A stretch of DNA of 64,000 nucleotides, taken from NCBI GenBank assembly GCA_963719275.1, contig CAVRBT010000006.1, positions 248,001-312,000 on the forward strand, read 5' to 3'. This document shows, one piece after another, positions 24,346 to 32,702 of the stretch (position 1 is the first letter of the stretch; the number at the start of each line of letters is the position of its first letter). The position numbers and the translations under genes are program-made. A model generated the notes under the pieces. That model was given only the letters and a program-made list of their open reading frames with translations, was not told where the DNA came from and did not search any database. This stretch comes from AC-32 sp963719275 (GTDB lineage Bacteria > Actinomycetota > Thermoleophilia > Gaiellales > Gaiellaceae).

Positions 24346-24677
24346 GCGCGCGAGCGGACAGCGGTCGCGCGGGCGCGCAGCTGCGTGAGGGTGCCGCGTA
24401 GGGCGCTGAGGATGCAGGCGTTGCTCGAGAGCCGGTCAGAGACCTGCGCGAGCTCCTTCGTCTTCAGCTCCTGGTTCCCGTCGTGCAGCTCACCCGCGAG
24501 CTCCGACATCCTCCGCTCGAGCCGGTAACGCTCGGCCTCGAGCGCAAGCGCGTAGGCATAGCCGTCGGTGAGCGTCCGCTCCAGGCGGGCGAGCGTCGCC
24601 CGCTCCTCTTTCTGAGCCGGTTCAGCGAGGAGCTCGTCGATCTGCTCGAGCAGTGCTGGGATCGCTTCGGGTGCCAC
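24342..24677 (-). CDS. hypothetical coiled-coil protein
   Basis: About 111 residues from GTG 24677 (124 from TTG 24716). The sequence is almost wholly helical: PALLEQIDELLAEPAQKEER, then LERTLTDGYAYALALEAERY, then RRMSELAGELHDGNQELKTK, with heptad hydrophobics and no Cys or membrane segment. The shorter start is favoured because a promoter-like TTGTAG-N18-GATAAT sits across the first start. No family recognised. It stands between a response regulator and a cell-wall peptidase. Confidence 0.65.
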   Translation of the reverse strand: MAPEAIPALLEQIDELLAEPAQKEERATLARLERTLTDGYAYALALEAERYRLERRMSELAGELHDGNQELKTKELAQVSDRLSSNACILSALRGTLTQLRARATAVRSRA

Positions 24678-24762
24678 GGGGTCTCGCGATCGATTATCAA
24701 TCGGCCGCTCGTGCAACTACAAGGGCCGCGCGGCCTATCCGCGCGGACGCCTAGGCCCAGGC

Positions 24763-24791
24763 TTGACGCCGCTCACAGCTCTCCGAACAAT
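24763..24791 (+). promoter_or_regulatory. promoter of PBP4 gene
   Basis: TTGACG (24763-24768), 17 bases, AACAAT (24786-24791), then 7 bases to ATG 24799, giving a leaderless transcript. Confidence 0.45.
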
Positions 24792-24798
24792 GGTCCGG

Positions 24799-25998
24799 AT
24801 GACCCGCCGCCGCCTGCCGGTCGTCGTACTCGTGGCGCTGGTGCTCGCAGCTCCGGCCGGCGCGGGCGACTCGCCGCTCGCGAAGCGGCTGGCCCGAGCG
24901 CTCATCGTGCCGCAGGTCTCGCAGGCGCGCACGGGGGCGGTCGCGATCGACCTCGAGACCGGCGAGACGATCTTCTCGGAGCACGGGAACCTCCCGCTCG
25001 TGCCCGCCTCGAACGAGAAGCTCGCGGTCGCCTACGCGGCCCTCGTCACGCTCGGGCCGACGTTCCGCTTCGAGACGGACGTGCTCGGCCGCGGCGAGCA
25101 GGACGGAGCGATCTGGCGCGGGAGCCTCGTCCTGGTCGGCCAAGGCGACCCAACGCTCTCCAGCGCGGACCTCGCGACGCTGGCGCGGCAGGTGCGGGCG
25201 GCGGGCATCCGCCGCATCACGCGCGGCGTCTTCGGCGACGAGTCGTTTTTCGACGCGCACCGCACCGGAACGGGCTGGAAGTCGTGGTTCTACGTCAACG
25301 AGTGCCCGCCGCTCTCGGCGCTCACGGTCGACCGCGGCCGCTACTACGGCCGCACCTCTCGCGATCCCGCGGCCGCAGCCGCGCTGCTCTTCCGCAACGC
25401 CCTTCGCCGCGCCGGGGTGGCGGTCGGGGGCGCGGGCGTCGGGAAGCAGCGCGACGACGACGTGCCGCTGGCCGCCGTCGAGTCGGCGCCGCTCTCGCAG
25501 GTCGTCGCCTGGATGGGCCGAGTCAGCGACAACTTCACCGCCGAGATCCTGCTGAAGCAGCTCGGCACCTCGGACGGTGCGGTCGGCACGAGCGCTCGCG
25601 GGGTCGCGGTCGTGCGCACCGCGCTCGCCGATGCGGGCGTGCCGCTGGCCGGCCTGCGCCTCGTGGACGGCTCCGGCCTCTCTTCGCTCGACCGCCTGAC
25701 CGCCCGCTCGCTGGCCGCGCTCCTGCGAGCCGCCTGGGCCGATCCCGTGGTACGCCCGTATCTCCTCGCCGCCCTTCCGGTGGCGGGAATCAGCGGCACG
25801 CTCTCCGACCGCATGCGCCGCCCGCCCGCGCGCGGCAACGTCCAGGCGAAGACCGGCACGACGAGCCTCGCCTCGGCGCTCTCCGGCTACGTCAAGCGCC
25901 GCTACGTCTTCTCGGTGCTCCAGAACGGCAGGCCGGTCTCGACCTACTGGGCCCGAAAGGCACAGGACCGGTTCGCGACGGCGCTAGCCGCGCAGTAG
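24799..25998 (+). CDS. dacB: D-alanyl-D-alanine carboxypeptidase/endopeptidase (PBP4, class C PBP)
   Basis: A 399-residue secreted enzyme: signal peptide LPVVVLVALVLAAPAGAG, nucleophile motif SNEK in VPASNEKLAVAYA, SxN motif SDN in GRVSDNFTAE and KTG in VQAKTGTTSLASALSGY. The large insertion between SxxK and SxN is typical of the S13/PBP4 family, which trims or cleaves peptidoglycan cross-links. ATG 24799 fits the promoter spacing; ATG 24790 would add three residues. The last 15 bases overlap the convergent ligA. Confidence 0.92.
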   Translation: MTRRRLPVVVLVALVLAAPAGAGDSPLAKRLARALIVPQVSQARTGAVAIDLETGETIFSEHGNLPLVPASNEKLAVAYAALVTLGPTFRFETDVLGRGEQDGAIWRGSLVLVGQGDPTLSSADLATLARQVRAAGIRRITRGVFGDESFFDAHRTGTGWKSWFYVNECPPLSALTVDRGRYYGRTSRDPAAAAALLFRNALRRAGVAVGGAGVGKQRDDDVPLAAVESAPLSQVVAWMGRVSDNFTAEILLKQLGTSDGAVGTSARGVAVVRTALADAGVPLAGLRLVDGSGLSSLDRLTARSLAALLRAAWADPVVRPYLLAALPVAGISGTLSDRMRRPPARGNVQAKTGTTSLASALSGYVKRRYVFSVLQNGRPVSTYWARKAQDRFATALAAQ

Positions 25999-27996
25999 CT
26001 GCTCGAGCGCGGCCTCGTCGAGCACCGGCACCCCGAGCTGCTCGGCCTTGGCGAGCTTCGACCCGGCGCTCTCGCCGGCGATCACGCCGGTTGTCTTCTT
26101 CGAGACCGAGTCCGCGACCTTGGCGCCCTTCGCCTCGAGCGCCTTGCGGGCCTCGTCCCGGCTGTACCCCTCGAGCGTTCCCGTGACCACGTACGTCGAG
26201 CCCGTCAGCGGCCCCGCGACCGGGCGCTCCTCGGGCCCGGCCTCGAAGCGCAGGTCGAGCTCCTTCAGCTCGCCGACAAGCCGGAGGTTCTCCTTGTCGG
26301 CGAACCACTCGGCGATCGCCTCGGCACGCTCGGGCCCGATCCCCTCGACCTCCTGGATCTCCTCCTGCGTCGCGGCCGCGAGCTTCTCGACGTCGCCGAA
26401 GTGCCGCGCAAGGTGTTGCGCGGTCACCCAGCCGACGTCCGGGATGTTGAGCCCGAGCAGGACGCGCGAGAACGGGGTCCGCGTCGAGCCCTGGATCGCG
26501 TCGATCGCGCTCGAGGCGCTCCTCTCGGCGAAGCCGTCGAGCTCGAGCAGCTGCTCCTTCGTCAGCCGGTAGAGGTCCGGCAGCGACCGAACGAGCCCGA
26601 GCTCCCAGAGCCGACGCATGAGCTGCTCCCCGACGCCGTCGATATCGGCCGGGCCCTGCACCCAGTTGATCAGCGTCTCGAGACCGCGCGAGGGGCAGGC
26701 TCGGTTCGGGCAGCGGTGCATCGCCTCGCCCTCGGGCTTCACCACGTTTTCCCCGCAAAGTGGGCACTTCTTCGGCATCTTGAACCGCTTCGTCCCCGGC
26801 TCGTGTTCCCCGGCCGGACCGACGATCTGCGGGATCACGTCGCCGGCCCGCTGGACGATCACGCGGTCGCCCTCGCGGATGTCTTTGCGGTTGATGTCCT
26901 CTTCGTTGTGCAGCGTCGCGCGCGAGACGGTGACGCCGCCGACCTGCACCGGCTCGAGCATCGCCCACGGGTTGAGCGCGCCCGTACGGCCGACGCGGAT
27001 CGCGATCTTCAGCAGCGTCGTCTCCGCGGTCATCGGCGCCCACTTGAATGCGCGCGCCCAGCGCGGCCGCGAGTGCAGCGCGCCGAGCACCGCCTGCTGC
27101 TCGAGCGAGTCCACCTTGATCACGATCCCGTCGATCTCGTAGTCGAGGTCGGCGCGCTTGCGTTCCCACTCCGCACACCGCTTCGCGACATCCTCGATGG
27201 AGTCGAACCGCTCCGCGAACGGGTTCGTGCGGAAGCCGTGTTCGCGGAGCCACTCGAGCTCCTCCCAGTGCGAAGCAAGCTGCACGCCCTCGAGCGCACC
27301 GAGGCCGTAGACCCAGACCGCGAGCGGCCGCGACGCCGTGATCGACGAGTCCTTCTGGCGCAGCGAGCCGGCCGCGGCATTACGCGGGTTCGGCGCGAGC
27401 TTCTGGCCGAGCTCGGCGATGCGGGCGTTCAGCTCCCGGAAGCCCGAGAGCGGCATGTAGACCTCGCCCCGCACTTCGGCCACCGTCGGCAGCCCGTCGC
27501 CGCGCATCTTCAGCGGCACCGACGGGATCGTGCGCAGGTTCACCGTCACGTCCTCACCCTGGTAGCCGTCGCCGCGCGTCGCCCCGCGCGTGAGCACGCC
27601 GTCCTCGTAGGTGAGGTTGATCGCGAGCCCATCGATCTTGGGCTCGATCACGTATGCCACCGGATCGTCCGAGTCGAGGCGCTTGCGCACGTCCTCGGCC
27701 CACTTGAACAGGCTTTCGTCGTCGCTCACCTTCTCGAGCGAGCCCATCGGCGTCATGTGTTGCACCTTCAGGAAGCGCTCGCTCGGCGGGGCGCCGACCC
27801 GCTGGGTGGGCGAGTCGGGCGTGATCAGGTCAGGGTGCTCCTCCTCGAGGGCCTTCAGCTCGTCGAAGAGCTGGTCGTACTCGGCGTCCGCGATCTCCGG
27901 GTCGTCGAGAACGTGGTAGCGGTAGAGGTGGTGGTCGACGTGTTCGCGCAGCTCGTCGAGCCGCTGCTGGGCGTCTTTCTGCGTCCGCGTCGCCAT
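25984..27996 (-). CDS. ligA: NAD(+)-dependent DNA ligase LigA
   Basis: A full-length ligase of 670 residues. Domain Ia and the adenylation domain carry the nucleophilic Lys in VIEPKIDGLA and RGDGYQGEDVT. The OB fold is followed by a four-Cys zinc finger (CPLCG...CPNRACPS). Helix-hairpin-helix repeats (VEGIGPERAEAIAEWF) and a C-terminal BRCT domain (GSTYVVTGTLEGYSRDEA) complete it. It seals nicks in replication and repair. ATG 27996 is preceded 7 bases upstream by TAGGAT (minus strand). Monocistronic. Confidence 0.98.
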   Translation of the reverse strand: MATRTQKDAQQRLDELREHVDHHLYRYHVLDDPEIADAEYDQLFDELKALEEEHPDLITPDSPTQRVGAPPSERFLKVQHMTPMGSLEKVSDDESLFKWAEDVRKRLDSDDPVAYVIEPKIDGLAINLTYEDGVLTRGATRGDGYQGEDVTVNLRTIPSVPLKMRGDGLPTVAEVRGEVYMPLSGFRELNARIAELGQKLAPNPRNAAAGSLRQKDSSITASRPLAVWVYGLGALEGVQLASHWEELEWLREHGFRTNPFAERFDSIEDVAKRCAEWERKRADLDYEIDGIVIKVDSLEQQAVLGALHSRPRWARAFKWAPMTAETTLLKIAIRVGRTGALNPWAMLEPVQVGGVTVSRATLHNEEDINRKDIREGDRVIVQRAGDVIPQIVGPAGEHEPGTKRFKMPKKCPLCGENVVKPEGEAMHRCPNRACPSRGLETLINWVQGPADIDGVGEQLMRRLWELGLVRSLPDLYRLTKEQLLELDGFAERSASSAIDAIQGSTRTPFSRVLLGLNIPDVGWVTAQHLARHFGDVEKLAAATQEEIQEVEGIGPERAEAIAEWFADKENLRLVGELKELDLRFEAGPEERPVAGPLTGSTYVVTGTLEGYSRDEARKALEAKGAKVADSVSKKTTGVIAGESAGSKLAKAEQLGVPVLDEAALEQLLRG

Positions 27997-28003
27997 TGAG
28001 CCG

Positions 28004-28024
28004 ATCCTACCCGGGCCCTAGCAT
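28004..28024. promoter_or_regulatory. divergent -10 boxes ligA / 28031 relic
   Basis: Minus-strand TAGGAT (28009-28004) is 7 bases from ligA ATG. Plus-strand TAGCAT (28019-28024) is 6 bases from GTG 28031. Confidence 0.4.
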
Positions 28025-28030
28025 GCAGCC

Positions 28031-28238
28031 GTGCGCGCCGTCCTCGTCGCCGTCCTGGCCCTCGCGCTCGCCGCTCCTGCCGAGGCGACCGTCGTCCAAG
28101 CACGCTCGGGCGCTGCGCTACGGCTCGAAGTGGTCGCGCGGCGGCTTCACCTGTACGTCGAAGAAAACCGGCCTGCGCTGCCGCAACCGCAGCGGGCACG
28201 GCTTCTTCCTCAGCCGCGCCTACTCCTACCGCTTCTAG
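28031..28238 (+). pseudogene. relic of small secreted Cys-containing protein (DUF6636-like), frameshifted
   Basis: The frame from GTG 28031 encodes a clean signal peptide (MRAVLVAVLALALAAPAEAT) and then loses sense. A different frame, one shift away, encodes RYGSKWSRGGFTCTSKKTG and GHGFFLSRAYSYRF before TAG 28238. That ending resembles the C-terminus of secreted actinobacterial proteins I know as DUF6636. The middle of the usual protein is absent, so a deletion plus frameshift is the simplest explanation; sequencing error alone would not remove the middle. Confidence 0.6.
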
Positions 28239-28251
28239 GCGCGCGCCCTTC

Positions 28252-28353
28252 GGGGTCAGGTCTTGCGCTGCCACATTTCGCCGGTTGGCCCAGATTCGGC
28301 ACGAAGCTGCCACGGAAGCGTTTCTGCGATGCCGCAATGCAAGATCTGACCCC
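28252..28353. mobile_element. MITE-like element with 15-base inverted ends
   Basis: GGGGTCAGGTCTTGC (28252-28266) and GCAAGATCTGACCCC (28339-28353) are inverted repeats with 14 of 15 bases matching, enclosing 72 non-coding bases. It lies between the secreted-protein relic and the truA stop codon. Similar GTCAG(A/G)TCTTGC ends accompany REP-type Y1 transposases elsewhere (recollection, not checked). Confidence 0.45.
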
Positions 28354-28356
28354 GGG

Positions 28357-29073
28357 TTAGTAGCGCACCGAGACCAGGTACAGGCCCCACGGAGGTGCCG
28401 TCGTCCCGGCCTCGCTGCGCTCGCGCCCCTCGAGCAGCTGCGCCAGTTCTTGCGGCGAGCGCTCGAGCATCGTGCCGACGAGCGTGCGCACCATGTGCCG
28501 CAGGTAGGAGTCCGCCGTGATCTCGAGCTCGAGCGCGTCGCCGCGGCGGTGCCACACCGCCGACTCGACGACGCGAACGAAGACCTTGTGCTGCGTCTCC
28601 GTGGGCGTGAACGCGCGGAAGTCGTGCTCGCCCAGCAGCAGGTCGGCGGCTTCTGCGAGCTTCTCCTCGTCGAGCGGATGCGGGTACCACCACGAGCGAC
28701 ACGACTCGAACGGCGAGCGCTCGCGGCGGCGGTACACGCGGTAGCGGTAGCTGCGCGCCTTCGCGGAGTGCCGCGCGTGGAAGTCAGGCGCCGCCTGCTC
28801 CGCGGCGATCACGGAGGCGTCGCCCGGGAGCGCCGCGTTCAGCGCGGCCGCGGCCCGCTCCGGCGGCGCGCCTCCGTCGACCTCGACAGAAGCGACCTGG
28901 CCGAGGGCGTGGACGCCGGTGTCCGTGCGGCCGGCGACGGCGAGCTCCGACCAGCGCGGGTACACCGTGTCGAGCGCCCCCCGCAGCGACCCCTCGACCG
29001 TACGTTCGCCCGGCTGCGCCGCCCAGCCGCGAAAGGCGCCGCCGTCGTACTCGAGTGTCATCCTCAGCCGCAC
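28357..29073 (-). CDS. truA: tRNA pseudouridine(38-40) synthase TruA
   Basis: A 238-residue synthase. The opening VRLRMTLEYDGGAFRGW is standard, the catalytic Asp is in AGRTDTGVHALGQV, and the RYRVYRR and ADSYLRHMVRTLVGTML segments mark the TruA family. It modifies positions 38-40 of the anticodon arm. In many bacteria truA follows rplQ; here the VIT-like gene is inserted between them on the opposite strand, so truA needs its own promoter. GTG 29073 is chosen over ATG 29061 because the first strand normally includes RLRL. Confidence 0.95.
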   Translation of the reverse strand: MRLRMTLEYDGGAFRGWAAQPGERTVEGSLRGALDTVYPRWSELAVAGRTDTGVHALGQVASVEVDGGAPPERAAAALNAALPGDASVIAAEQAAPDFHARHSAKARSYRYRVYRRRERSPFESCRSWWYPHPLDEEKLAEAADLLLGEHDFRAFTPTETQHKVFVRVVESAVWHRRGDALELEITADSYLRHMVRTLVGTMLERSPQELAQLLEGRERSEAGTTAPPWGLYLVSVRY

Positions 29074-29138
29074 GTCAGGAGGCCCTGACCATGTTTGTAA
29101 GGCGTTCCTTATGCTCTAGTGACTTGCGCTTTGCTTGA

Positions 29139-29144
29139 TACACT
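29139..29144 (+). promoter_or_regulatory. -10 box for VIT-like gene
   Basis: TACACT, preceded by TGA (TGATACACT), ends 6 bases before ATG 29151, which has no SD; leaderless. Confidence 0.45.
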
Positions 29145-29150
29145 CTATAC

Positions 29151-29627
29151 ATGACCGGCGAGCAGACCTTCCTCCTCCAGCGCGTGCAACCGGCGCTCAC
29201 GGGCCTGATCGACGGCTCGCTCTCGACGATCGCGCCGATCTTCTCGGTCGCGCTCTACACTCACGAGCCGCACGCCGCCTTCATCGCGGGGACGGCGACC
29301 GCGATCGCCGCCGGGATCAGCATGGCGTACTCGGAGGGACTTTCCGACACTGGCGAGCTCACCGGCCGCGGGAACCCGGTCGTCCGGGGTGCGATCACGG
29401 GAATCGGCACGTTCACGGGCGGAATCCTGCACACCCTGCCGTTCCTGATCCCGCACTACCGCGCGGCGCTGATCTGCGCGGGCGTGGTCGTCGTGTTCGA
29501 GCTGATCGCGCTGGCGTGGCTGCGCTGGCGCTTCTTCCGGACGAGCTTCGTAAGCTCGCTCGGCTACGTGACCCTGGCCGGGATCGTGATCGGCGCGGTC
29601 AGCGCCACGCTCGGAGTCGTGGGCTAG
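29151..29627 (+). CDS. VIT1/CCC1-family-like membrane protein
   Basis: A 158-residue protein with four hydrophobic helices. TGLIDGSLSTIAPIFSVAL followed by AAGISMAYSEGLSDTG resembles the first helices of the vacuolar iron transporter (VIT1/CCC1) family, where GxSMxxSE holds a metal ligand. It is shorter than the five-helix eukaryotic members. A role in Fe(II)/Mn(II) transport is inferred from family only. It converges with rplQ, and a two-hairpin repeat lies between the stops. Confidence 0.6.
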   Translation: MTGEQTFLLQRVQPALTGLIDGSLSTIAPIFSVALYTHEPHAAFIAGTATAIAAGISMAYSEGLSDTGELTGRGNPVVRGAITGIGTFTGGILHTLPFLIPHYRAALICAGVVVVFELIALAWLRWRFFRTSFVSSLGYVTLAGIVIGAVSATLGVVG

Positions 29628-29631
29628 ACGC

Positions 29632-29692
29632 CCAAGCGTCGCTTGCGATGCCGCCTGAGAGGCCGTGCCGGCTTTGCCGGTGCGGCCGTTTA
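29632..29692 (+). repeat. family-A repeat, inverted copy between VIT-like gene and rplQ
   Basis: GCGTCGC-TT-GCGATGC is followed by GGCCGTGCCGGC-TTT-GCCGGTGCGGCC, whose 12 pairs include two G-U wobbles, then GTTT. The second stem differs from other copies but keeps its pairing. It can serve as a terminator for both converging genes. Confidence 0.55.
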
Positions 29693-30121
29693 GGAGGCCG
29701 CCTCGGCCTCGACAGGCTCTTCCTCGCGCGCGCGGCGGGCCGGCCGCTCCCGCGGCGGCTCGGGAAGGAAGTCGACGAGCTCGAGGTAGACCATCTCTGC
29801 CGCGTCGCCAGGGCGCGGCCCGATGCGGATGATCCGGGTGTAACCGCCCGGCCGGTCGGCGAAGCGGGGCCCGACGTCGCTGAAGAGCTTGTGCACGATG
29901 TCCTGCGAGCGCAGGAACGCGAGCGCCTGCCGCCGCGCGTGTACGCCGCCGCGCTTGCCGAGCGTGATCATCTGCTCGGCGACCGGCTTGACCTCCTTGG
30001 CCTTCGCCGCGGTGGTCTTGATGCGGCCGTGCTCGATTAGCGCGCCCGCGAGGTTCGCGTAGAGCGCCTTGCGGTGCGAGGCGTCGCGGCCCAGCTTGCG
30101 TCCGGACCGCTGGTGCCTCAT
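29690..30121 (-). CDS. rplQ: 50S ribosomal protein L17
   Basis: A 143-residue L17: MRHQRSGRKLGRDASHRKAL core start, GRIKTTAAKAKEV, and YTRIIRIGPRPGDAAEMVYLELV. About 25 extra C-terminal residues are Arg- then Glu/Ala-rich (RARREEEPVEAEAAS). It is the last gene of the alpha cluster. Its SD (AAAGGTG) is partly complementary to a CU-rich strand at the start of the 164-base spacer after rpoA. Confidence 0.98.
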   Translation of the reverse strand: MRHQRSGRKLGRDASHRKALYANLAGALIEHGRIKTTAAKAKEVKPVAEQMITLGKRGGVHARRQALAFLRSQDIVHKLFSDVGPRFADRPGGYTRIIRIGPRPGDAAEMVYLELVDFLPEPPRERPARRAREEEPVEAEAAS

Positions 30122-30285
30122 CGGTCACCTTTCGACCAGATCGTGCTCTCCGGCCGCGAAAAGCAAGCCTCGCAAGGACGCAGGGAGCGCTCGTAGCTGA
30201 AAGCTACGGGCGCGACTGAGGACGCGGCGAGGCGCCGCTTTGCAGCGCCGCGGAGAGTGCGAGCTGGGCGGAAGGGGGCCGACAT
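30122..30285 (-). ncRNA. structured spacer element rpoA-rplQ with SD-complementary strand
   Basis: Minus-strand RNA from the rpoA stop to the rplQ SD. CCTTCCG (30275-30269) can pair with CGAAAGG at the SD (30134-30128) with one C-A mismatch. Inside, CTCGCAC-TCTCC pairs with GGAGA-GCACGA, then GC-rich arms, then the tandem-GA core (30171-30230) with a 12-bp apical stem and GAA loop. Homologous to the spacers before rpsM and rplW. Confidence 0.6.
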
Positions 30286-31266
30286 CTACGCGGAGAGGCC
30301 CTCCTCGCCGCGCAGCGTCAGCCCGTGCGTCGCGAGCGTCTCCTTGACCTCTTCGATCGACTTCTTGCCGAAGTTCGGGATCGCCGCGAGCTCGTTCTCC
30401 GTCTTCGTGACGAGGTCGCCGATGGTCTCGATGCCGACGCGCTTGAGGCAGTTGTACGAGCGGACGCCCAGCTCGAGCTCCTCGATCGGGAAGTTCTCCA
30501 TCCCGTGCGCGAGGGCCGGCTCGGCCTGCGCCTCGGCGGCGGCCTGCTCGCCGAAGCCCTCGATGCGGTCGAGATCGGTGAAGATCGCCAGCTGGCGGAT
30601 CAGGATCTCGGCAGCCTGGCCGATCGAGTCGCGCGGGTCGATGGAGCCGTCGGTAGTGACGTCGATGCGCAGCTTGTCGTAGTCGGTGCGCTGGCCGACG
30701 CGGGCGGCCTCGACGTCGTACGAGACGCGCCGCACCGGCGAGAAGATCGAGTCGATCGGGATCACGCCGATGGTGTGCTCCGGCCCGCGGTTCAGCTCGG
30801 CGGGGACATAGCCGCGGCCGCGGCCGATCGTCAGCGTCACCTCGAGCTTGCCCTTATCCGAGAGGTTCGCGATCTCGAGGTCGGGGTTGAGGATCTCGAG
30901 CTCGGCCGGCGCCTCGATGTCGGAGGCCTTGACCGGGCCCGCGCCCCTCTTGGAGAGGCGCACCTCGATCTCGGGCGACTCGCCGTGCAGGCGGCAGATC
31001 AGGTTCTTGAAGTTGAGGAGGATGTCGGTCACGTCCTCGCGAACGCCCGGCAGCGTCGTGAACTCGTGCGCGACGCCCTCGATCTTCACCGAGGTAACTG
31101 CGGCGCCCTCCAGCGAGGAGAGCAGCACGCGGCGCAGCGAGTTGCCGAACGTGTAGCCGAAGCCGCGGTCGAGCGGCTCGATCACGAAGACGCCGCGGTT
31201 GTCCTCGATCTCCTCGTGGACGATCCGCGGGATCTGGAACTCCATCAGGCTAGTGCGGACTGCCAT
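30286..31266 (-). CDS. rpoA: RNA polymerase alpha subunit
   Basis: A 326-residue alpha subunit. The N-terminal dimerisation domain has PLDRGFGYTFGNSLRRVLLSS and the beta-contact segment; the C-terminal domain contains LGVRSYNCLKRVGIETIGDL and IPNFGKKSIEEV, the helix-hairpin-helix that contacts UP elements and activators. ATG 31266 is the likely start. It follows rpsD by 28 bases in the alpha cluster. Confidence 0.99.
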   Translation of the reverse strand: MAVRTSLMEFQIPRIVHEEIEDNRGVFVIEPLDRGFGYTFGNSLRRVLLSSLEGAAVTSVKIEGVAHEFTTLPGVREDVTDILLNFKNLICRLHGESPEIEVRLSKRGAGPVKASDIEAPAELEILNPDLEIANLSDKGKLEVTLTIGRGRGYVPAELNRGPEHTIGVIPIDSIFSPVRRVSYDVEAARVGQRTDYDKLRIDVTTDGSIDPRDSIGQAAEILIRQLAIFTDLDRIEGFGEQAAAEAQAEPALAHGMENFPIEELELGVRSYNCLKRVGIETIGDLVTKTENELAAIPNFGKKSIEEVKETLATHGLTLRGEEGLSA

Positions 31267-31294
31267 TCCTTCCTTTCTTCCGGTGCTTCTTCCG

Positions 31295-31915
31295 TTACTT
31301 CGAGTAGAGCTCGACGATGAGCGATTCCTGGACGGGGGTGTCGATCTCCTCCCGCTCCGGCCACTTCAGCACCTTGCCGGTGAGGCCGTCGTGGTCGGCC
31401 TGCAGCCACGGCGTCACCGAGGCAGTCAGGTCGGTCGCGTCGCGCACGACCTGCTCGGCGGTGCTGCCCTGGCGCAGGTTGATCACGTCGTCCGGCCGTA
31501 CCTGGTAGCTGGGGATGTTCACCCGGCGGCCGTTGACCTGGAAGTGGCCGTGCCGCACGAGCTGGCGGGCCTGCGCGCGCGAGGCGGCGAAGCCGAGCCG
31601 GTAGATGACGTTGTCGAGCCGGGTCTCGAGCATCCGCAGCAGCTCCTCGCCGGTGATGCCCGAGCCCTTGGCGGCCTTGGTGTAGTAGGTGCGGAACTGC
31701 TTCTCGAGCAGGCCGTAGTAGCGCCGCGCCTTCTGCTTCTCGCGCAGCTGCAGCAGGTATTCCGACTGCTTGATGCGGCCGCGGCCGTGCTCTCCCGGCG
31801 GGTAGCTGCGGCGCTCGACGGAGCACTTCTCCGTCAGGCAGCGCTCGCCCTTGAGGAAGAGCTTCATCCCCTCGCGGCGGCAGTTGCGGCACTTCGGGCC
31901 GAGTGAGCGGGCCAT
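31295..31915 (-). CDS. rpsD: 30S ribosomal protein S4, zinc-binding form
   Basis: A 206-residue S4. The N-terminal Cys cluster CRNC...CLTEKC marks the zinc (C+) form. Other segments are YPPGEHGRGR and the S4 RNA-binding domain RLDNVIYRLGFAASRAQARQLV. It binds the 16S 5' domain and nucleates assembly. ATG 31915 overlaps the rpsK stop (ATGA). Confidence 0.99.
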   Translation of the reverse strand: MARSLGPKCRNCRREGMKLFLKGERCLTEKCSVERRSYPPGEHGRGRIKQSEYLLQLREKQKARRYYGLLEKQFRTYYTKAAKGSGITGEELLRMLETRLDNVIYRLGFAASRAQARQLVRHGHFQVNGRRVNIPSYQVRPDDVINLRQGSTAEQVVRDATDLTASVTPWLQADHDGLTGKVLKWPEREEIDTPVQESLIVELYSK

Positions 31916-32319
31916 CAGACACGCCTTCGCTTCTTGGGGCGAACGCCGTTGTGCGCCTGCGGTGTGACGTCCTTGACGCCCAGGATCTCGAGGCCGGCGG
32001 CCTGGAGCGAGCGGATCGCGGTCTCGCGGCCGGAGCCCGGGCCCTTCACGAAGACCTCCACCTTCTGCAGGCCGTGCTCCATGCCCTTCCGCGCACACGC
32101 GTCGGCGGTCACCTGCGCGGCGAACGGCGTCGACTTGCGCGAGCCCTTGAAGCCGGCCGAGCCGGCCGACTCCCACGCGATCACGTTTCCCTCGTTGTCG
32201 GTGAGGGAGACGATCGTGTTGTTGAACGAGGTCTTGATGTGCGCCTGGCCGATCGCGATGTTCTTCTTCACGCGGCGGCGCGCGCGACCTCTGGTCGCCT
32301 GTCGTCTCGGAGGTGCCAT
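31915..32319 (-). CDS. rpsK: 30S ribosomal protein S11
   Basis: A 134-residue S11 with basic N-terminus, ASFNNTIVSLTD-like stretch (TSFNNTIVSLTDNEGN), GSRKSTPFAAQ and the C-terminal GVRPKKRRRV. It lies on the 30S platform near the mRNA exit. Three bases follow rpsM; it couples to rpsD through ATGA. Confidence 0.99.
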   Translation of the reverse strand: MAPPRRQATRGRARRRVKKNIAIGQAHIKTSFNNTIVSLTDNEGNVIAWESAGSAGFKGSRKSTPFAAQVTADACARKGMEHGLQKVEVFVKGPGSGRETAIRSLQAAGLEILGVKDVTPQAHNGVRPKKRRRV

Positions 32320-32321
32320 GG

Positions 32322-32702
32322 CTACTTCGCGGCGGCCTTCTTACCGCGGCCGACGGTCTTCTTCGGGCCCTTGCGCGTGCGGGCGTTGGTCTTCGTCCGC
32401 TGGCCGCGAACCGGCAGGCCGCGCCGGTGGCGGATCCCGCGGTAGGCGCCGATCTCGCCCAGGCGCTTGATCGCCTGGGTGCGCTCGCGGCGAAGGTCGC
32501 CCTCGACCTGGAGGTTGCCGTCGATGTACTCGCGGAGCTTCGTGATCTCCTCGTCCGTGAGGTCCTTGATCTTCTCGTCGACGGAGAGACCGGTGTCGGT
32601 GCAGATCTTCTGCGCGGTCGAGCGGCCGATGCCGTAGATGTAGGTCAGCCCGATCTCGAGCCGCTTCTGGTTGGGGAGGTTGACTCCGGCGATGCGCGCC
32701 AT
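32322..32702 (-). CDS. rpsM: 30S ribosomal protein S13
   Basis: A 126-residue S13: MARIAGVNLPNQKRLEIGLTYI, the GIGRSTAQKI helix-hairpin-helix, and RGIRHRRGLPVRGQRTKTNARTRKGPKK at the C-terminus, which reaches the P-site tRNA and the S13-L5 bridge. Its GGAGG SD lies at the end of a 169-base structured spacer after rpmJ and is matched by an upstream CCTCCG. Confidence 0.99.
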   Translation of the reverse strand: MARIAGVNLPNQKRLEIGLTYIYGIGRSTAQKICTDTGLSVDEKIKDLTDEEITKLREYIDGNLQVEGDLRRERTQAIKRLGEIGAYRGIRHRRGLPVRGQRTKTNARTRKGPKKTVGRGKKAAAK

